Assembly (NCBI GenBank): GCA_018260475.1
Contig: JAGLBA010000007.1
Coordinates: forward strand, 1 to 64,000
Source of the DNA: Chryseobacterium sp.
GTDB taxonomy: Bacteria; Bacteroidota; Bacteroidia; Flavobacteriales; Weeksellaceae
Direction of reading: 5' to 3'
Length of the DNA: 64,000 bases
The notes under the pieces are model-generated. The model made no database searches, was not told where the DNA came from, and saw only the letters and a program-made list of their open reading frames with translations. Shown piece after piece: positions 51,688 through 62,909 of the stretch (position 1 is its first letter; each line of letters opens with the position of its first letter). The position numbers and the translations under genes are program-made.

Positions 51688-52437
51688 ATGAAGAACATTG
51701 CAGACTATCTGGATTCTACCTACCTAAAAACGCCCGAACAGTCCGGCTTGAGCCACGAGGAAACCAAAAAAGCGATATTTGCGCTTTGCGATGAGGCGTC
51801 TGAGAAAAACCTATATGCCGTGATGATTCGCCCGGAATTTGTACGTGAAGCGAAGGCTTATCTTGCTAAAAAAAACCCAGCGGTGAAGGTGGGAACTGTG
51901 ATTGGTTTTCATGAAGGAACGTCCTCCGCAGAGGAAAAATTTGCTGAAGCGGAAAAGGCAATCGCCGATGGCGCCGATGATCTGGATTTCGTCATTAATT
52001 ATGAGGCCTATAAAAAAGGTGAATTGGCTTTAGTAAAGGACGAATTTCTATCTTGCACCGACCTTGGAATCCGTAACGCGAAAACTGTAAAGTGGATTAT
52101 AGAGATCGCGGCACTATCGGATGAACAAATCGGTGACCTCACCCGACATATTTCTAAATGGGCGGCAGAGAATTTCAGCGAGAACGATCAAAAGAATATC
52201 TTCGTGAAATCTTCCACCGGTTTTTATCAGACCGAAAACGGCAAGCCAAATGGCGCCACCGTGGAAGGCATTAAAATCATGAAGGCCAATGCCGGAAATC
52301 TCCCGATAAAAGCGGCGGGCGGCGTCCGTACCCCGGAGGAAGTGCGCGCGATGATAGACCTTGGCGTTACAAGAATCGGCACCTCATCTGCCGCAGCTTT
52401 GCTTGGGACTGGCGATGCAGCAAACGGAAATTACTAA
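51688..52437 (+). CDS. deoC: Deoxyribose-phosphate aldolase
   Basis: 249 residues. Schiff-base Lys in 'FVKSSTGFYQTENG', proton-relay 'IKAAGGVRTPEE' and 'DDLDFVINYEA'. Cleaves 2-deoxyribose-5-phosphate to acetaldehyde and glyceraldehyde-3-phosphate in deoxynucleoside salvage. Last gene of the operon. Confidence 0.94.
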   Translation: MKNIADYLDSTYLKTPEQSGLSHEETKKAIFALCDEASEKNLYAVMIRPEFVREAKAYLAKKNPAVKVGTVIGFHEGTSSAEEKFAEAEKAIADGADDLDFVINYEAYKKGELALVKDEFLSCTDLGIRNAKTVKWIIEIAALSDEQIGDLTRHISKWAAENFSENDQKNIFVKSSTGFYQTENGKPNGATVEGIKIMKANAGNLPIKAAGGVRTPEEVRAMIDLGVTRIGTSSAAALLGTGDAANGNY

Positions 52438-52454
52438 CCCACACTTTTGTAAAC

Positions 52455-52488
52455 AAAAAAACTTCAGAATGGTCTGAAGTTTTTTTAT
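52455..52488. terminator. Bidirectional terminator
   Basis: Perfect 8-bp stem ACTTCAGA / TCTGAAGT with an ATGG loop, flanked by seven A on the left and seven T on the right. It serves deoC (+) and the small T9SS gene (-). Confidence 0.85.
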
Positions 52489-52503
52489 ATAACTAAATTT
52501 GTT

Positions 52504-52854
52504 TTATTGCTTAATGATTTGCGTGACACGCTGCGTGTTATCTGCCATCGTGTATTTCATCAGGTATCTTCCCGATTTCAGCCTGTCAAGATTTATTTCC
52601 CCGCTTGTCATGTTCACGGCGACATCCAAAACCGGCACTCCCAAAATCGAATAAAATGAAACCGATTTTATTTTTAAAGTAGAGTTCTTGGCTTTGACGA
52701 TAATGAAATCTCTCGCCGGATTCGGGTAGGCGATCAGCACGCCATCATCCGCCGTTTGGCTGGATGCGGACGGTCCCCGGTATTGCTGTGCAGAAGCGTT
52801 TGCGCTGAAAGATAGGGTGCCGGAAAATAGGAGTAATAGTAGAAATTTTTTCAC
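52504..52854 (-). CDS. Minimal T9SS cargo: signal peptide plus sorting domain
   Basis: 116 residues. Signal peptide (about 1-22), a spacer of only about 18 residues, and then a type A T9SS C-terminal sorting domain ('IAYPNPARDFIIVKAKN', with final 'TQRVTQIIKQ'). There is no cargo domain. Either the sorting domain itself is exported, or the protein is the remnant of a larger secreted protein. Starts at a plausible ATG. Confidence 0.75.
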   Translation of the reverse strand: MKKFLLLLLFSGTLSFSANASAQQYRGPSASSQTADDGVLIAYPNPARDFIIVKAKNSTLKIKSVSFYSILGVPVLDVAVNMTSGEINLDRLKSGRYLMKYTMADNTQRVTQIIKQ

Positions 52855-52932
52855 TTATCAATTTTAGGACTTCAATTCAACAAAACTAAAAAAATCAATC
52901 TTCATATACAAGGCTTAATTGCCAAAGTATAA

Positions 52933-53961
<1,029 letters not shown>

Positions 53962-54230
53962 CGGTTTTAGGGGTTTGGGTTTTTAAGTTTAGTATAAATT
54001 TTTCTCATTAATAAAATCTACTAGCATCGGGCGAAATCATTCTGGCTTCCTCTCTGGTTCTTTTCCCAATATATTTGCAAGTTTTTTAAGCTTTAAGATA
54101 AGAAATTTGCAATAAAACAAGCAAAATTACAAGTAAGTAATTGATTGGCTATGCTATAGAGTTATATTTTACATTATTGCAAACAAATGTCAGGCATAAC
54201 TTTTAAAATTCTTCTGTTGTAGTAACCAAA
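53962..54230. other. AT-rich intergenic stretch, no gene seen
   Basis: Between hemB and the tamL terminator. No coding-like frame. A solitary TATATTTG (54070-54077, + strand) upstream of the bidirectional terminator could start a short transcript, but nothing else supports an RNA gene. Confidence 0.3.
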
Positions 54231-54262
54231 AAAGCCACCTCAATTTCCGAGGTGGCCTTTTG
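54231..54262. terminator. Bidirectional terminator after tamL
   Basis: Perfect stem GCCACCTC / GAGGTGGC with a 7-nt loop, six A on the left (a T-run for the minus strand) and CTTTTG on the right. Ends the tamB-tamL operon. Confidence 0.85.
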
Positions 54263-54275
54263 TTTAAGAAAGTCT

Positions 54276-56615
54276 TTAAAACGGATAACCAATCGCGATA
54301 TTCAAGATCAAATTGTCCTTTCTCCACGAGGAGTTTCCGAAATTGACTTTATCCAAAACCCAGCGCTGGTCTTGTTCAAGATATGGCACGCGGAGCGGCA
54401 TTGCCAGATCCAGTCGCAGAATCAAAATGCTGAAGTCCAAACGAAGCCCTACACCCGCACCTACGGCGATTTCTTTTGTCCAGTCTTTGGAGAATTTTCC
54501 ACCCGGCCGTGCTGAATCTTCGTTTACGAGCCAGATGTTTCCCGCATCTACAAAGACTGCCGCATTCAGGAATTTATAGATGTTGGCGCGGTATTCCGCA
54601 TTTAATTCCAATTTTATATCTCCTGATTGGTCATAGAAGAAAGGGTTTTTTGCCGTTCGAGGATCAAAACTTCCCGGCCCCAAAGTTCTCGCTCGGAACG
54701 CACGGATACTGTTGCTTCCGCCCACATAAAACTGGCGGGAATATGGCACATACTGAGAGTTACCATACGGATAAGCGATCCCGGCGATCAGTCTTGTCGC
54801 GATCTGGCTTTTCTCTGCAAGTTTATGGTAAAATCGAAGGTCTTGTTCTGTTTTCGCGTATTGGCTGAAGGGTACGCCGAACACTTTTTTCTCCTTTCCC
54901 TCTTTAGCATTGGCACCGGAAATCAGTCCGGCCAAAGTACCTGCTAAATCCACCGATCCCTTGTAATAAAAGGTATTGGTTCTCGGCAACATGGTATTGG
55001 TATAGGTGAAGCTATAGGTAGGCCCTACGATTAATTGAGGCTCCACCACGCGCTTCATAATATAGCGGGAAATATTATTTGGATCGTCTATCTGCGCCTG
55101 GTATTTATCCGTAATGTTCTGTGGTACAACGGCATTGATGTTGATGAGTTTCAATTCATGCTCGCGCTGCGCATCTTCTTTCCAAAGATACCCGAAGTGT
55201 GCATTGAAATTATGAAGCGTATAGAGCGCCTGCCGACTTTGGTATTCGTAGCCTAGACCCATGAAGGTTTTCGGTACATAGGCGCTACTATTTTTAAAAT
55301 TAAACGGCGACACCAGTCTCGGAATGGTGAGGGAAACATTGCCCCCAAAGCGGTACACATTATTATTTTCCTTGCCCTCTTTCGGTCCACCAATTTGCAC
55401 ATCAAAAGCACCGAAAACGGAAGCTTTCAGTTGTTCCGCACCACGGAAGAAATTGCGGTGCGTCCAGTTTAGATTGACTTCGGAACCTACAAAGCTAGCC
55501 GAATTGGTCTTACCGGTTGTCTCCACTTGCAAAGATTGGAACTGTCTCGGCGTGAGCAGATAATAGGCATCAAATTTATTTTTAATAGAATCCGAAATCA
55601 CAAATTGGTTTTTAACAAATTTAAATGTCCCCAGACTAATGAGGCGGTTCAAACTCAAATTGTGATTGGAACGGTTATAAATATCTCCTTTTTTGAAATA
55701 AAGCGCACGGTCGAAGATCTGCGGCTTGAATTTTTTATCAGGGTCAATGATGTACATATCGTTGTAAGCCTGCACACTATCAGTTCCGTAGGGGATAATA
55801 TAGTTTCTGTCGGTCGCGCTTTTCAGATCGTAATCTGCAAAAACCACCACTTTGTCTATGGTAAATTGCTTTTTAGAAAGTTCTGGCGCGTCACCCTTCA
55901 GTTTCACATTTAGATCCACTTTCGGTTCTTTGGCTACGGTGCTGTCCGCCTGCACAATCAGGTTGTCGGGGTGGAAGTAGTAGAAGCCTTTTTCCTTTAA
56001 ATGCGCATCTATTCGGTTTCTTTCAGATTTAATGACCGCCAAATCAAACGGGTCTCCTTTTTTCAACAAAGAAGTGGAAACCGTCTGTTGGATTTCGGCA
56101 TTCACCTTTGAGGAATCTTTTTCGTAAGTCACCTCGTTGATGAAGTAGCGCGCGCCAGACTTCACCGTGTATATGACTTTGGCAGTTTTGTTTTTGGTAA
56201 GGGTGTCGTGCGTCGCTTTTGCATTGAAATAGCCTTTGTTTTCGGCATAGTTTTGAGCAATATTAGCATTGAAATCACGATCTACATCGCCTAAAAGCAC
56301 AGGTTTTTCTCCGATTTTATTTTTTAGCCAGTTGGTAATGCCCTTATCTTTTTTTGGTTGCGGGGTGATGTTGTACACCCAAACGCGTGGCCGCAAACCA
56401 AGGAAAGAGGTATTTGGTTTTGGGCGCAGATTGTCCTTTATGCCGTCGCGCAAGGTATTTTTATCCTTCTTTTTCATCGTATCGTTCACGATGTTCACTT
56501 TTGCACCGGTGTACAGGTATTCGCCTTTCTTCAACTTGCTCGTTCCGCAGGAAACCAGCCCGGTGGAAAATGCCGCGGCAACGAGGAACGAAATATTAAT
56601 CTTCTTTTCTTGCAT
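54276..56615 (-). CDS. tamL: TamL: BamA/TamA-like outer-membrane lipoprotein
   Basis: 779 residues. Signal peptide with lipobox (GLVSC, Cys23), which distinguishes TamL of Bacteroidota from TamA. POTRA-like repeats follow (about 30-330; 'NYAENKGYFNAKATHD', 'HLKEKGFYYFHPDNLIV'), then a 16-strand Omp85 barrel with the 'VGGSNSIRAFRARTLGPGSF' loop, equivalent to the conserved RGF-type L6 motif, and a final strand ending in 'AIGYPF'. With TamB it helps insert proteins or lipids into the outer membrane. Overlaps tamB by 20 nt. Confidence 0.9.
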   Translation of the reverse strand: MQEKKINISFLVAAAFSTGLVSCGTSKLKKGEYLYTGAKVNIVNDTMKKKDKNTLRDGIKDNLRPKPNTSFLGLRPRVWVYNITPQPKKDKGITNWLKNKIGEKPVLLGDVDRDFNANIAQNYAENKGYFNAKATHDTLTKNKTAKVIYTVKSGARYFINEVTYEKDSSKVNAEIQQTVSTSLLKKGDPFDLAVIKSERNRIDAHLKEKGFYYFHPDNLIVQADSTVAKEPKVDLNVKLKGDAPELSKKQFTIDKVVVFADYDLKSATDRNYIIPYGTDSVQAYNDMYIIDPDKKFKPQIFDRALYFKKGDIYNRSNHNLSLNRLISLGTFKFVKNQFVISDSIKNKFDAYYLLTPRQFQSLQVETTGKTNSASFVGSEVNLNWTHRNFFRGAEQLKASVFGAFDVQIGGPKEGKENNNVYRFGGNVSLTIPRLVSPFNFKNSSAYVPKTFMGLGYEYQSRQALYTLHNFNAHFGYLWKEDAQREHELKLININAVVPQNITDKYQAQIDDPNNISRYIMKRVVEPQLIVGPTYSFTYTNTMLPRTNTFYYKGSVDLAGTLAGLISGANAKEGKEKKVFGVPFSQYAKTEQDLRFYHKLAEKSQIATRLIAGIAYPYGNSQYVPYSRQFYVGGSNSIRAFRARTLGPGSFDPRTAKNPFFYDQSGDIKLELNAEYRANIYKFLNAAVFVDAGNIWLVNEDSARPGGKFSKDWTKEIAVGAGVGLRLDFSILILRLDLAMPLRVPYLEQDQRWVLDKVNFGNSSWRKDNLILNIAIGYPF

Positions 56616-59600
56616 TTTTTCTCTGTTCTCTTAGGTTTTTACGAAGTTCCTTATTTTTCTTTTGATTTTCAATAAGTTCTCGGAACTTATCATAATCCAA
56701 AGTAATGATGAATCCAAGTCCGGTCTCGATGATCTGCCCCTGCAAAGCCACTTGGTATTGGTTTTTGCGGTAAGCGCGCAGCATGTAGCGGCCGTCTTTG
56801 GAAAGTTGATAATCTATGGCAATATCTCCCGCGATATTCGTGGTCTGCTCGTTTTGGCGTGCCTGTCCTTCCAGTCCAAAGTTGCTACCCACGCTTATTT
56901 TCAGGCGGTCGTTCAGGAATCTTTTGGATAGAGCCACATTCAGGTCGGTGCGCGTATTTTTATTTCCGGAGCTATAATCTTCGGAAGATTGAAGGTCGAA
57001 ATCCATATCCACACCGGCGATCAGGTCACCTGCCAAATCATTCAGCGTCTGGCTCAGTAGTCGGCTCACACTCTGTCTTGCGAGGGCTTCCGCAGAAAGT
57101 CCGGTTTGGCTTTCAAAAGGATTTTCTCCCACGAAACGGCCCAATGCGAGGAGCGCAAACACCTGCTTATTCATTTCGGAAGGTTCGTTTCGGATTTGAT
57201 CCAGTTTTGCTTTCGTATTATCCATCACGGAAGTCGCCACGCCAGGGTTGCTTTCGTCCATTGTAATATCGAAGGTGATGACCGGTTTCAATAGTTCCCC
57301 CGTCATTTTCAGCAAAGTGTTGAAAGGGATTCGCTGTTTATATTGGTTGATTTCTGCCGCCGATCCCGTGATTTGCTGCTGCACTAGATCCAGCGGTGCG
57401 GCTTCGGTGCGGTATACAGCGGTGATATCTAGATTTGCATCCGTAGGCTCGCCATTCCAGGTAATCATACTGCCTTTTTGGATCTCAAATTTACGACTCA
57501 GTAGGCTTAATGACATTTCATAAGCACCTTTTTCCACTTCATAAGTACCTACCAGCGTGGTTTTTCCAGAAGGATCTATCCCGCCCGTCAATCTTGCCGT
57601 ACCTTGCAGTTTCACGAAATCACCGTTGGCTTTGTCTATAATTAATGAAATTTTTGCCTCTTTATCTATATCGATATTCACATTCACATCCAGACCTTTT
57701 ACATCTGTCTCTGCGGAAATTGTGTCAGCTTCTATTGTACCGTTCAGCGCCAATTGGTCTTTGTCAATGAATTCTACAATGCCTTTTCTGTCCTGCAAAG
57801 TTGGGGAAGTTTGTGGCAAAACGAAGGTAAAATCGGTGATGTCCGTTACAGATAATTTTCCGTCCACTTTTGGGAGGTCCATATTTCCTTTTATGTTGAG
57901 GTCGGCATCGATAGCCAAAACACCGTACATCAATTTATCCATATCCTTTTTGGCATCCACTACTTTGAAATCTTCGGCTTTTACCGTCATATCAAAGATG
58001 AAATTTTTGTAATCTGTGGTCAATACGCCACCGTTGATCACCATTGCGTTTTCGGCTTCATCTTTTACCTTGAAGTTATCCAGCATAATTCCACGGCGCG
58101 TGAAGTGGATTTCGTCATTGATGTTTCTAAAATTACTTCCCGTTTTGGTGATTTCCATCCCGGCATCATTAAACCTTAAAGTCCCCAAAATACTTGGGCT
58201 TTTGGTGGTTCCTGTGATGTCCAGTTTTCCGGAAAGGTAGCCTTCGCCCCGGCTGATGGCGTTTTGTGTGAAGCCTTGCAAACTCTTCATTTGCAGTTGT
58301 CGCATATCCAAAACCAGATCGAAAGAAGAATTTGGAACGCTGTAATTTCCGGTAATTGCTACATCATTATCATATCCGGACAAGCGTATATCGGTTTTTA
58401 TCAAAGTCGGTGTGCTGTTAAAGACTTTGATGTCTATATTTCCTACAGGATTGCTATACATTACTAAATCAGATACTTTCATATCGGAAGTGAAACTCAT
58501 GTTTTTACCTAAATTCTGGATGCGCGCGGTTCCATTTATGGTTCCGGCAGCCGGCAGAGAGTCTTTTTTAATGATTTCGGTAATGGTTTCTATTTTAAAA
58601 TTCTCAATCGCCACATTCAGCGGACTTCGTACGGAGTGGCTTTCAGATTGCAACGCGATGCGGCTTCCGTCTTTAGAAAGGACAAAATTATCCGCGATAA
58701 TTCCTCCCGGTGCCATCGTCAGTTTGTTGCCCGGCGCCACTTCCCACGGCATATAGTTTAGGGTCAGCCCGTCTGGATTCAGTGCAAGTTCCGTCATGTT
58801 TCCTATGGATTTGGCGGTTCCTGCGATCAGGAATTTCACGGCATCTTTTTCATCTTTTGTAGAGATATTGTAGGTGATGGTGTTGTTTTTAATATCGCCA
58901 TTCGCATTGATTTTCATTAATGCCAGTTTCTCGCTTTTCACTTCGTCTGCCGTTAGGTTGTAAACCAGCGCGCCGCTTTCGCTGTTTAGTGTAATTAGCC
59001 CGTTGGTAATTGTGTTAGCGCCGTAAGTCATTTGTGGAATGGTTCCGTTTACCACCAAAAGCCGGGTATCAGCATTGAAATTTCCGTTGAGGTCTATGGT
59101 TTCAAACGATTTCAGTTCCGGAACAAATTTCCGGATGAGATCATCATCTTTCAGTTTTCCGGTGAAGGTGAAGTATTGGTGCGGGTCTATCCGTTTGCGG
59201 CTGCGGTGTGTGTTGTAATATTCGTCCACGGTTTGCATCAGCGCTTCGCCGATTTGCGTGAGTTTGTATTTCCCGTTGAGTTCAATATCCGCGATTTGGG
59301 AATTTAAAACCAAACTATTCCCTGCGTTTGTGGAAACTGCCTTCAAGTAAATTTCTTGCAGCGGATATACTTCCTTGCCATCCGACATTGCGAAGCGGTT
59401 CATAGTGAGTTCCCCGTTCAGGAAATCGGGGTTCATATTGGTGAAGTTGGCCTTAATGTCGCCCGCCAAAGTCATTGGTTTGGAATAAAAACCAAGAGCA
59501 TATAAATCCAGTTTGCGGATGTCGCCCGACATATTCAAAGTCGGATTTTTCTCGTTATACACGCCATTTGCCACAATTTTCAAGTTCGCATTTGGGTCGG

Positions 59601-61647
59601 CGGAGTTTAGGTTTACGGCGTAGGCACCGCGGTTCAGTTTGCCTTTCAGCACCATGTTTTGATAATGGTAGCCTTTGTAATCGAAGCGTTTTATATTCCC
59701 GGAAATATCGGCATATCCTTTTGCAGGATCAAAGCCTTGCCCTTTCGCTACTACCACGCCAGTCGCTATGCCGAGGTCTTTATTTTGAATAATTTTACCG
59801 ATTTGCAGTGCGCGCAGGTCAGCTTTCACATCATACCGTTCCGCTCCATTGTTGCGCATATCGGCGATGGCGTCTATTTTGGCGTCGCCCAATGTGGAAT
59901 TTAAAGTAAGGTCTGCCGATAGATTTTTGGCAACACCTTTCGCCTTACCACGAATGGTAAAAGCCGATGGCAATGAAATATTGCTCGGAATAGTACCTTT
60001 CGGGACCAAAGAGTAGATGGCTTTTGCAGTCGAAGAAAGTTCGTGAATATTAAGGTCAAACCACATACGTTCGGGTTTCGTAGCGTTCATGATGTGTCCG
60101 GAACCTACCACCACGGTTTTGTCCAGCCCGGTCATCCTCAATCGGTTGATGCGCAGATCATCCATCGTGCCTTTCACCTCGGTATCAAGGTTTACAACGG
60201 CGTTCGGATAAGTGTTAAAAGGTGCTGTACTGCGCAACGATGGAACAAGGTTGATAATATCCGTAAATGCGATTTTTGTATTCCGAAGATTGGCATACAT
60301 TCGTACGGAACCGGGGTTGGCAGAGAGTTGCTGGATGGAATTATAATCCAAAATCACTTCGTCCCGTAATACCGTTTTCGGAGTTTCTAAATAAAGCGAT
60401 TTCAGGTAGGCTTGTTTTTCGGAATAAAGAAAATCTGTGTTGAAATTAAGTATGTTAAGTCCCGCCGCTTCTTTGATTTGGGCATTGTTCACCGTTCCGG
60501 CGTAGTAATCTTTGTTCATTTTAAAATTTCGCAATTCTAAATTAAGTTTGCTGAAATTCAAATGATTAGGATCCAATCCGCCTTTTCTGCCTTCTGCGGT
60601 ATTGTTGTACTTCACCTTCACATCATCCAAAACCAATTTGTTGGTTACCAGTTGCAGAGGTGCGCCGCGGTCATTTCGGTTATCTTCCACGGCTTCGGCT
60701 TTTGGTGCGGTTTTTTTCGGTGTGGAAGGGAGGAAAAGATTTGCGTCGATATTAGCGCCTGCAAGAAGCACATTATCAATCGAATATGTATTTTTTTCAA
60801 AATCTATCCCCCGAACTTTTGTTGAAAATTCTTTGAACAAAACTTTAGCAAAAGTTTTAGAATTATCATCCCCGTAATCCACATTGAAATTGGTCAATTT
60901 TATCCCATTCAATGCCAATTTTAGGGGCTTTTTCTCACGCAGGGAATCCACTTTTTGCTCTACTTCGCCGGCGACTTCTTCAATCAAGTCTTGTTTTAAT
61001 TTAAATTTAGCGCCATCCATCACAATATCGCCCAGAGCGTAGTTGTTTTGGTCTAAATTAAAGGTGCGGACGCGCGTATCGAAATATTTGAAGGAAACGG
61101 CAATGTCATTCCTTGCCTGATTATCAATAAAGGTGACACCCACATTTTGGAGCTTTATTTTATCTAATGATAAGATGAACGGCTTGGATGGGCTTTCCTC
61201 TTTTTCCTTTGTGGCAAAAGCCTCTTTGATATAATCGTAGTTGAAACTACCGTTTTTATTACGCACAACATTGGCTTTCACGCCGTCTAAATCTATGGAA
61301 GTCAGGTCGGCTTTGTTCTTCAAAAGTTGGGGAATACTCAACCCAACATCGAATTTATGAACGAACAAGAGCGTATCCACATCGCGCCCTTGGAGGAAGA
61401 GGTCCTCCATAATCAGGCTGTTTGGGAATGCCACTTTCACGCGTTTGATGGAGACTTTGGTCTCTATTTTTTTCTGAAGATAATTTACGAGCCGCGTTTT
61501 CAGGAAATCCTGTCCGGCATCGGTCTGCACAGCAAAAATAAGTGCCGCGACGATCACGGCCAGTCCCACAACAATGTAAACCACCCACTTGAGTGCTTTT
61601 GCGATTGTAAACTTAGATTCTGGTTGTTTTTTCTCTTCTCTACCCAT
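56596..61647 (-). CDS. tamB: TamB: translocation and assembly module inner-membrane protein
   Basis: 1683 residues. One N-terminal membrane anchor ('WVVYIVVGLAVIVAALIFAV'), an AsmA-like beginning, a very long beta-rich repetitive periplasmic body (beta-taco, groove-forming) and the conserved C-terminal DUF490 domain from about residue 1230 ('GSMITWNGEPTDANLDITAVYR', 'TALLALGRFVG'-like FALLALGRFVGEN). It bridges inner and outer membranes and is thought to move phospholipid or help barrel assembly. A TACCTTTG -7 element lies 7 nt before the ATG (61655-61662). Confidence 0.9.
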   Translation of the reverse strand: MGREEKKQPESKFTIAKALKWVVYIVVGLAVIVAALIFAVQTDAGQDFLKTRLVNYLQKKIETKVSIKRVKVAFPNSLIMEDLFLQGRDVDTLLFVHKFDVGLSIPQLLKNKADLTSIDLDGVKANVVRNKNGSFNYDYIKEAFATKEKEESPSKPFILSLDKIKLQNVGVTFIDNQARNDIAVSFKYFDTRVRTFNLDQNNYALGDIVMDGAKFKLKQDLIEEVAGEVEQKVDSLREKKPLKLALNGIKLTNFNVDYGDDNSKTFAKVLFKEFSTKVRGIDFEKNTYSIDNVLLAGANIDANLFLPSTPKKTAPKAEAVEDNRNDRGAPLQLVTNKLVLDDVKVKYNNTAEGRKGGLDPNHLNFSKLNLELRNFKMNKDYYAGTVNNAQIKEAAGLNILNFNTDFLYSEKQAYLKSLYLETPKTVLRDEVILDYNSIQQLSANPGSVRMYANLRNTKIAFTDIINLVPSLRSTAPFNTYPNAVVNLDTEVKGTMDDLRINRLRMTGLDKTVVVGSGHIMNATKPERMWFDLNIHELSSTAKAIYSLVPKGTIPSNISLPSAFTIRGKAKGVAKNLSADLTLNSTLGDAKIDAIADMRNNGAERYDVKADLRALQIGKIIQNKDLGIATGVVVAKGQGFDPAKGYADISGNIKRFDYKGYHYQNMVLKGKLNRGAYAVNLNSADPNANLKIVANGVYNEKNPTLNMSGDIRKLDLYALGFYSKPMTLAGDIKANFTNMNPDFLNGELTMNRFAMSDGKEVYPLQEIYLKAVSTNAGNSLVLNSQIADIELNGKYKLTQIGEALMQTVDEYYNTHRSRKRIDPHQYFTFTGKLKDDDLIRKFVPELKSFETIDLNGNFNADTRLLVVNGTIPQMTYGANTITNGLITLNSESGALVYNLTADEVKSEKLALMKINANGDIKNNTITYNISTKDEKDAVKFLIAGTAKSIGNMTELALNPDGLTLNYMPWEVAPGNKLTMAPGGIIADNFVLSKDGSRIALQSESHSVRSPLNVAIENFKIETITEIIKKDSLPAAGTINGTARIQNLGKNMSFTSDMKVSDLVMYSNPVGNIDIKVFNSTPTLIKTDIRLSGYDNDVAITGNYSVPNSSFDLVLDMRQLQMKSLQGFTQNAISRGEGYLSGKLDITGTTKSPSILGTLRFNDAGMEITKTGSNFRNINDEIHFTRRGIMLDNFKVKDEAENAMVINGGVLTTDYKNFIFDMTVKAEDFKVVDAKKDMDKLMYGVLAIDADLNIKGNMDLPKVDGKLSVTDITDFTFVLPQTSPTLQDRKGIVEFIDKDQLALNGTIEADTISAETDVKGLDVNVNIDIDKEAKISLIIDKANGDFVKLQGTARLTGGIDPSGKTTLVGTYEVEKGAYEMSLSLLSRKFEIQKGSMITWNGEPTDANLDITAVYRTEAAPLDLVQQQITGSAAEINQYKQRIPFNTLLKMTGELLKPVITFDITMDESNPGVATSVMDNTKAKLDQIRNEPSEMNKQVFALLALGRFVGENPFESQTGLSAEALARQSVSRLLSQTLNDLAGDLIAGVDMDFDLQSSEDYSSGNKNTRTDLNVALSKRFLNDRLKISVGSNFGLEGQARQNEQTTNIAGDIAIDYQLSKDGRYMLRAYRKNQYQVALQGQIIETGLGFIITLDYDKFRELIENQKKNKELRKNLREQRKNARKED

Positions 61648-61654
61648 AGCAGCA

Positions 61655-61662
61655 CAAAGGTA
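61655..61662 (-). promoter_or_regulatory. -7 element (TACCTTTG) of tamB
   Basis: Minus-strand TACCTTTG ends 7 nt before the tamB ATG, again implying a very short leader. Confidence 0.45.
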
Positions 61663-61776
61663 GTAAATACGGAATTAATAACCGCTGTATGAATGCTTTG
61701 TAATGTTGAAGCGCGGCTATTTTTATCTATTTTTTAACAAAAACCGATTCCTGTATTTTTTTCTATGTTAAAAATT

Positions 61777-61784
61777 TAAATTTG
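61777..61784 (+). promoter_or_regulatory. -7 element (TAAATTTG) of purK
   Basis: TAAATTTG ends 15 nt before ATG 61800 and overlaps the upstream TTG candidate at 61782, so the ATG is preferred. Confidence 0.5.
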
Positions 61785-61799
61785 CATAAAATTTTGAAA

Positions 61800-62909
61800 A
61801 TGAAAATAGGAATACTTGGCGGCGGACAACTTGGAAGAATGTTCATACAGAACGCTTTGAAATATGATGATGAATTTTTTGTGCTGGATCCCTCCGAGCA
61901 ATGTTCATGTGCCAACATTTCGCATTTCACGAAGGGTGATTTTAATGACTATCAATCGGTAATGTATTTTGGTAAAGATAAAGATGTGGTTACCATCGAA
62001 ATCGAGCATGTGAATGCAGATGCCTTGCAAGAACTCGAAAATCAAGGTGTAAAGGTAATCCCAAATGCTGGTATTATCAAAATTATACAGCAGAAAATGC
62101 TTCAAAAAGAGTTTTATAAAAAACATGATATTCCAACATCTAAATTTCAAAATATTCTAAATAAAGCGGAGGCCAACTTCCCCCTGCCTTTTGTTCAAAA
62201 AATGAATACGGGTGGCTACGATGGCAAAGGCGTGCAGATTATCCGTACCGAGGAAGATTTGAAAAAAATGTGGAATTCACCTTCTGTTTTGGAGGATCTA
62301 GTAGATATTGATAAAGAGCTTTCCGTGATTGTTGCCATTAATGAAAATGGCGATTCCCAGACATTTCCAATTACAGAAATGGTAGCCAATCCTAAACTAA
62401 ACCTTTTGGATTTCAATATTTGCCCGGCTGAAATTTCTAATGAAGTAGAGGTGCAAATTTCAAGTATCACCAAGAAATTTGTAAAGGCTGCCGGCTCACC
62501 GGGACTGTTCGCCATAGAACTTCTTTTGGATAAAAAGGGTAAAGTCTGGGTAAACGAAACAGCGCCCAGACTGCATAATTCCGGACACCAAACGCAGGAA
62601 GGAAATGCCAATTCTCAGTTCGAGCAGATGTACCGCGTGGTAAAAAATCTGCCACTTGCCGATACCGATGCACTTGGTTTTTCAGGTATGCTCAATTTGG
62701 TTGGCGAAGAAAACCATACCGGAAAAGTGAAGTATGAAGGTTTGGAAGATGTTTTAAAATTACCGCAAACCTACATCCACCTCTACGGAAAAACCGATAC
62801 GAAACCGGGCAGAAAAATGGGACACATAAATGTAATTGCGGAATCCCGTGAAGCGCTTTTGGAAAAACTCATCCGGATAAAAGGTATGGTGAAAGTGGTG
62901 GCTGAGTAA
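61800..62909 (+). CDS. purK: 5-(carboxyamino)imidazole ribonucleotide synthase
   Basis: 369 residues from ATG 61800. N-terminal 'IGILGGGQLGRMF', ATP-grasp domain with 'QKMNTGGYDGKGVQ', and the metal/carboxylate end 'NETAPRLHNSGHQTQE'. ATP-dependent carboxylation of AIR to N5-CAIR in purine synthesis; the mutase purE is not adjacent here. Monocistronic with no clear terminator. Confidence 0.95.
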   Translation: MKIGILGGGQLGRMFIQNALKYDDEFFVLDPSEQCSCANISHFTKGDFNDYQSVMYFGKDKDVVTIEIEHVNADALQELENQGVKVIPNAGIIKIIQQKMLQKEFYKKHDIPTSKFQNILNKAEANFPLPFVQKMNTGGYDGKGVQIIRTEEDLKKMWNSPSVLEDLVDIDKELSVIVAINENGDSQTFPITEMVANPKLNLLDFNICPAEISNEVEVQISSITKKFVKAAGSPGLFAIELLLDKKGKVWVNETAPRLHNSGHQTQEGNANSQFEQMYRVVKNLPLADTDALGFSGMLNLVGEENHTGKVKYEGLEDVLKLPQTYIHLYGKTDTKPGRKMGHINVIAESREALLEKLIRIKGMVKVVAE

